From Caprimulgus europaeus (lineage: Eukaryota > Chordata > Aves > Caprimulgiformes > Caprimulgidae), in assembly GCA_907165065.1 (NCBI GenBank), contig OU015527.1:21899686-21963685 (forward strand): a DNA stretch of 64,000 nt. The letters run 5' to 3'. The position numbers and the translations under genes are program-made. Below the pieces are notes generated by a model. That model saw nothing but the letters and a program-made list of their open reading frames with translations, did no database searches and had not been told where the DNA came from. Position 1 is the first letter of the stretch; the number at the start of each line of letters is the position of its first letter. Shown piece by piece: positions 60,948 to 64,000 of this stretch.

Positions 60948-62438
60948 CTGCGGGGAGAGACAGCGTCAGATCCGCCACCGCTCCGCTCAGGCTCTCTCGT
61001 TCAGCCCCGCAGGAGCGGGGATCGCCCGCGGAAAGGAACGGACAGCGCGCGGGAGCGGCCTAGAGATCAGCTCCGGAGGCATCATGAAAAGCGGAGAGCA
61101 TAGACCCGGCAGGAGCGATGCGAAGCCGGGGGAAGCCCTTCTTATCGGTGCCGCGGAATACGGCGGGACAGGTGGGGCAGAGCGGCGCGGGAGCTCCGCA
61201 GGGGCCGGGACGTGTGGGCCGGCCCGGGGCTGCTCCGAGACAGGAATCGGATCGGTGGCGGCGGGCACGGGGCGGAGGGAGCGGCGGAAGGGGCTCGCCC
61301 TTCTCCCGGCGCAACCCCTCAGGAATCGAGCCGCTTTGCAACGGCCACAGTGGAACTGTGCCGGTGGAGCTCCGGGGGCTGCCGCCGTCTCGCTCCCACT
61401 CGGGACGCTTTTCCAGGAGGTGCTTGCGGGGGGACACACGCGTGTGCTGGGAATCCGCCCTCCGTGCAGCTCGGCGTCCCCGCTTCCCTTGCCCTCAGAA
61501 ACGCATCCTTAGCCTGTCCTGCCCCCTCGCCTTACCGGCGCAGCACGAGGGTGCTCGGGAGCCCTCCGCCTCGGGCTCTCCGTTTTCTCAGCTGCATCTC
61601 TCCCCAGTGCATCCGGCAGTGAGTTCAGCGCACGGGCTAAATCCCCGCAGCGCAAAGGTGCAGAAACCCCCCCCAAAACCATGAAGGAGGACCGCAATAG
61701 ATACGTGTTTCGAGTGAAATGCTGCACCGACATTTTGTAGAGTGAGTTTCGCAAGCACTGGCCGTAAAACTTAAATATAGCTCCTCAGATTTTTCCAGTT
61801 CCGTTTTATTTTGAAAATTTAAGAATAAGCTGCCTAAAGCTACCCTGGAAATTAAATCTGCTTTATAAATCTAGTCTCTACTACTCCTCCAGGCTCTACA
61901 TCAGGCTACACGTTCACGCAACTATAAAATGTGGGCAGTCTGAGCCCAACAGGGTCTGCTAACTGTCTGCCTGCAAGGTCTACTGGGCGAAGCTATCTCA
62001 CCCGGACGTCTCTGCTCCTAAGAGTCAGCGAATATATCGTGAGTCAGTGAATAGACTTTTCTTCACGGGAGAGGGGAGTAAAAATACTAGTCGACGTAAA
62101 AAGCAGAAGATGAGGTATGACAAAAGGGTAATTCTTTCTGAAAAAGTGACTCGTTAATTCTTATTGCAGGTTTATTGCGAGATGAGCATTAAAGCTCTCG
62201 GGTTTGAGTCATCCTATCTCAGCTGGTTAAAATAAAGTCAAGGGTTTCTAAGACTAAAACCTCTCTGTGGCGGCTGTCAGAAAGGCGGCTTTCCAGAAAT
62301 GCGAGAGGAACCGCCGCCCCGCGCCGCTTCCACAGCAGCCGAGGACAGCCGTCGGGGAGAAGCGGGCACCGGGAGGCTGCCCCGGCGCCGCCCGCCGCTC
62401 CTCTGCCCTCTTCCCGCCCCACACCCCGGCCTCCCTAC
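60948..62438 (-). other. CDKN2B: CDKN2B intron
   Basis: 1.5 kb, CpG-rich at its 3' part (to about 61.69 kb) and AT-rich at 61.69-62.25 kb. No other exon is supported. Confidence 0.75.
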
Positions 62439-63960
62439 CTGGATGGGGGTCCGGCCATAGGAGTTGATGGCGTTGGGGTCCGCCGCGCTGTTCAGCAGCT
62501 CTCTCAGTCGCTGCAGGTCTCCGCGAGCGGCGGCGTTGGCCAGCTCGTCCGCCGCCATGACCCGGCACTCCCCGGCTTCACCCTCGCCGGCGGTCGGGCG
62601 CTGTGAAGAGCTGCAGCCGCCGCCCGGCCGCCCCGCGCTGCCCGGGACTGGCGGCGGTGGCGGCCCGCGGGGGGCACCCTGCCCATGGGAGCAGCCAGCC
62701 CCGCCGCTCCGCGCCCCCGGCCGCTCGCGGCAGCCCGGGCAGCGCCAGGCTGCCCCGGCCCGGAGGTGCTTGCGGGGTGCCGTTGCCACCTGCAAGGACG
62801 CGGTGTGGCGCTTGTTTTCTCCGCACAGCTGGTGCCGCTCCGCCTCGGGCCGGCCCGGCCCTGCTCGGCCCCGCGGGCACCGCCTCTCCCGTGCGTCCGT
62901 GTGACCGTCACGGCGGCGGTGCAGCGGCCGGCCTCCGGCCTTGCCTCAACGGGGTGGAGCGCCCTGCTCTGTCTTCCGAGGGCCGGCAGGGCCGGGCTCT
63001 CTGGTGGGAGTCAGGGGGCAGGGCGGTCTCTCTTTTTTTTTTTTTTTTTCTTTTTTCCCTTTTTCAACATTTTTTCCCCGGCCATTTTTAAAGGGCAGCA
63101 GCATCTTTTTAACCCGTGCCTGACAGCCCCGAGAGGAGAAAAGGCAGGGGGAAAGTGTAGAAGTAAAGGGAGTAAAGGGAGCAGATTTTATTTAACGAGA
63201 GCGGGATTTACGGACGAGCGGACCTGGTGTCAGCGGGGCCCCGCTCCCCTCCCGGCGAGCGCACTCGCCCCGGTCCTGCCTCCCTCTCTCTTCGGACACC
63301 CGCCGGTACCCGATGCGCAAGAGGCGGCGGTGACCGCCCTACTGTCCCTTCCTTCTCCTTGGATGAAGTGCGAGCCCTTCCGAGCTCCTGTAGTTGGCAC
63401 AGACACTTAGTGACAGACAATGGGCGCAGCGGCGCCGAGAACCTGCACAGAGATACGAGACGCGACCCTGTCTGAACCGGATGGGGTTTTTTGTTTTTTG
63501 GGGTTTTTTTTCTTGTTTGCTTGTTTGTTGTTTTAATAAAAACCACTGCACCAGGTGGTGACTTTGAACCTTTCCTCCAAACAAAGGCCACGGAGGCCGG
63601 GCGATCTCTCCTTCGGCACGAAAAGGTCTTTGGGCAGCTCCAATGCCGACCGCCGGGTAACCAGCCCCGGCGTGAGCGGCGGGTGGGGGCGGGATGCCGC
63701 ATAGCGTGGCGTGGCGGGGTGGGAGTTGGCAGCACCACGGACAGCTCCCCTCCCCCCCTTCTCCCGGCCGCCCCGCCCGCCGGGCAGGGCCGGGCAGCCT
63801 CCCGCCGCCTCCGTGCTGACTGCCCCCGGAGAAAAACGGCCCGGAAGCGACAGGAAAAACAGCCTTTGCTGAAACCACCTAATCACCGCAGCGTTTAAGT
63901 GCGGCGACGGGCGGTCCGCCTCCGCTCCTCGAAGGGTGGATCTCACCGGCACAGGCATAA
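62260..63960. promoter_or_regulatory. CDKN2B: CpG island, CDKN2B promoter
   Basis: GC/CpG-rich DNA from exon 1 to near the window edge, interrupted by T-runs near 63029-63050 and 63486-63511. It is presumed to be the CDKN2B promoter. No single factor site is clear enough to claim. Confidence 0.7.
62439..62558 (-). CDS. CDKN2B: CDKN2B exon 1 (start codon, ankyrin repeat 1)
   Basis: The minus-strand ATG at 62556-62558, in GGGTCATGG context, opens 40 codons: MAADELANAAARGDLQRLRE, then LLNSAADPNA and INSYGRTPIQ. It ends in CAG with donor GTAGGG at phase 0, matching exon 2 at 60947. The frame is open further upstream through GC-rich DNA, so a longer N-terminus is possible. I chose this ATG for its Kozak context and because INK4 proteins start shortly before the first ankyrin repeat. 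Residues ADPNA and NSYGR-PIQ resemble human p16 more than p15, which conflicts with its CDKN2B position. Confidence 0.88.
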
Positions 63961-64000
63961 AGCGAGCGCTTGCTTCGCTTTACAAAGGAACTTAAAGGTT

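Larger units (their letters stand above)
60240..61690. promoter_or_regulatory. CDKN2B: CpG island over CDKN2B exon 2 and intron
   Basis: GC/CpG-rich from the CDKN2B 3' region through exon 2 and about 700 bp of the intron. All its open frames other than exon 2 are composition artefacts. Confidence 0.65.

Noticed and set aside
60611..61512. Several 130-220 codon plus-strand frames over CDKN2B exon 2 and intron
   Set aside because: Mirror frames of GC-rich exon 2 DNA. The matching frames at 47 kb arise simply because the exons are near copies.
62277..62795. 172-codon frame extending CDKN2B exon 1 upstream and past its donor
   Set aside because: The part downstream of the donor GTAGGG is intron. 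The upstream extension is low-complexity Gly/Pro/Arg and lacks INK4 resemblance, though a longer N-terminus cannot be fully excluded.

Overview
This window is bird nuclear DNA. The evidence is the long introns with GT-AG borders, CpG-island promoters, several CR1 LINE copies ending in the typical CR1 3' tail (TTCTATGA-like), avian-type retroviral solo LTRs, and a gene order matching vertebrate MTAP - CDKN2A - CDKN2B (human 9p21). The species cannot be named from the sequence.

Layout. (1) 1725-34404, plus strand: a complete eight-exon MTAP gene (281 aa), the methionine-salvage phosphorylase, starting in a CpG island at about 1375-2230. Its introns hold CR1 copies at 8.6-10.5, 19.2, 27.7-28.7 and 29.6-30.8 kb and LTRs at 7.1-7.7 and 33.2-34.1 kb. 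All but the 19.2 kb fragment lie antisense to MTAP. (2) 34.4-46.7 kb, intergenic: MTAP 3' end, a CR1 with another CR1 nested in it (36.3-37.4 kb), a quasi-palindrome that looks like a template-switch scar (42.53-42.65 kb), a 1.16-kb all-purine microsatellite (42.7-43.9 kb) and an orphan CpG island (about 44.85-45.4 kb). (3) 46.7-63.9 kb, minus strand: the INK4/ARF tumour-suppressor locus. From left to right it holds INK4 exon 2 (47140-47448), an INK4-type exon 1 in the INK4a (1-alpha) position (49556-49699), ARF exon 1-beta (56090-56268), CDKN2B exon 2 (60684-60947) and CDKN2B exon 1 (62439-62558). A TATAA pentanucleotide array (52.54-52.93 kb) lies between exons 1-alpha and 1-beta.

How the genes work together. 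The two INK4 proteins (150 and 127 aa as read) are ankyrin inhibitors of CDK4/CDK6 that keep RB active. ARF (60 aa, basic) is the MDM2-binding activator of p53. MTAP is a metabolic neighbour, not a pathway partner.

Main points of interest. Published work on chicken reported no INK4a and a 60-aa ARF encoded by exon 1-beta alone. This bird has the same short ARF: its frame ends at TGA immediately across the splice junction. Yet it has an intact, donor-bearing INK4 exon 1 in the INK4a position, giving two complete INK4 genes. The two exons 2 are identical over 201 bp including the splice acceptor, and diverge at once outside, a strong sign of recent gene conversion. The exon 1 signatures look swapped: the INK4a-position exon looks p15-like and the CDKN2B-position exon looks p16-like. 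Possible plus-strand (antisense, ANRIL-like) exons lie between ARF and CDKN2B. No tools were used; everything is read by eye.
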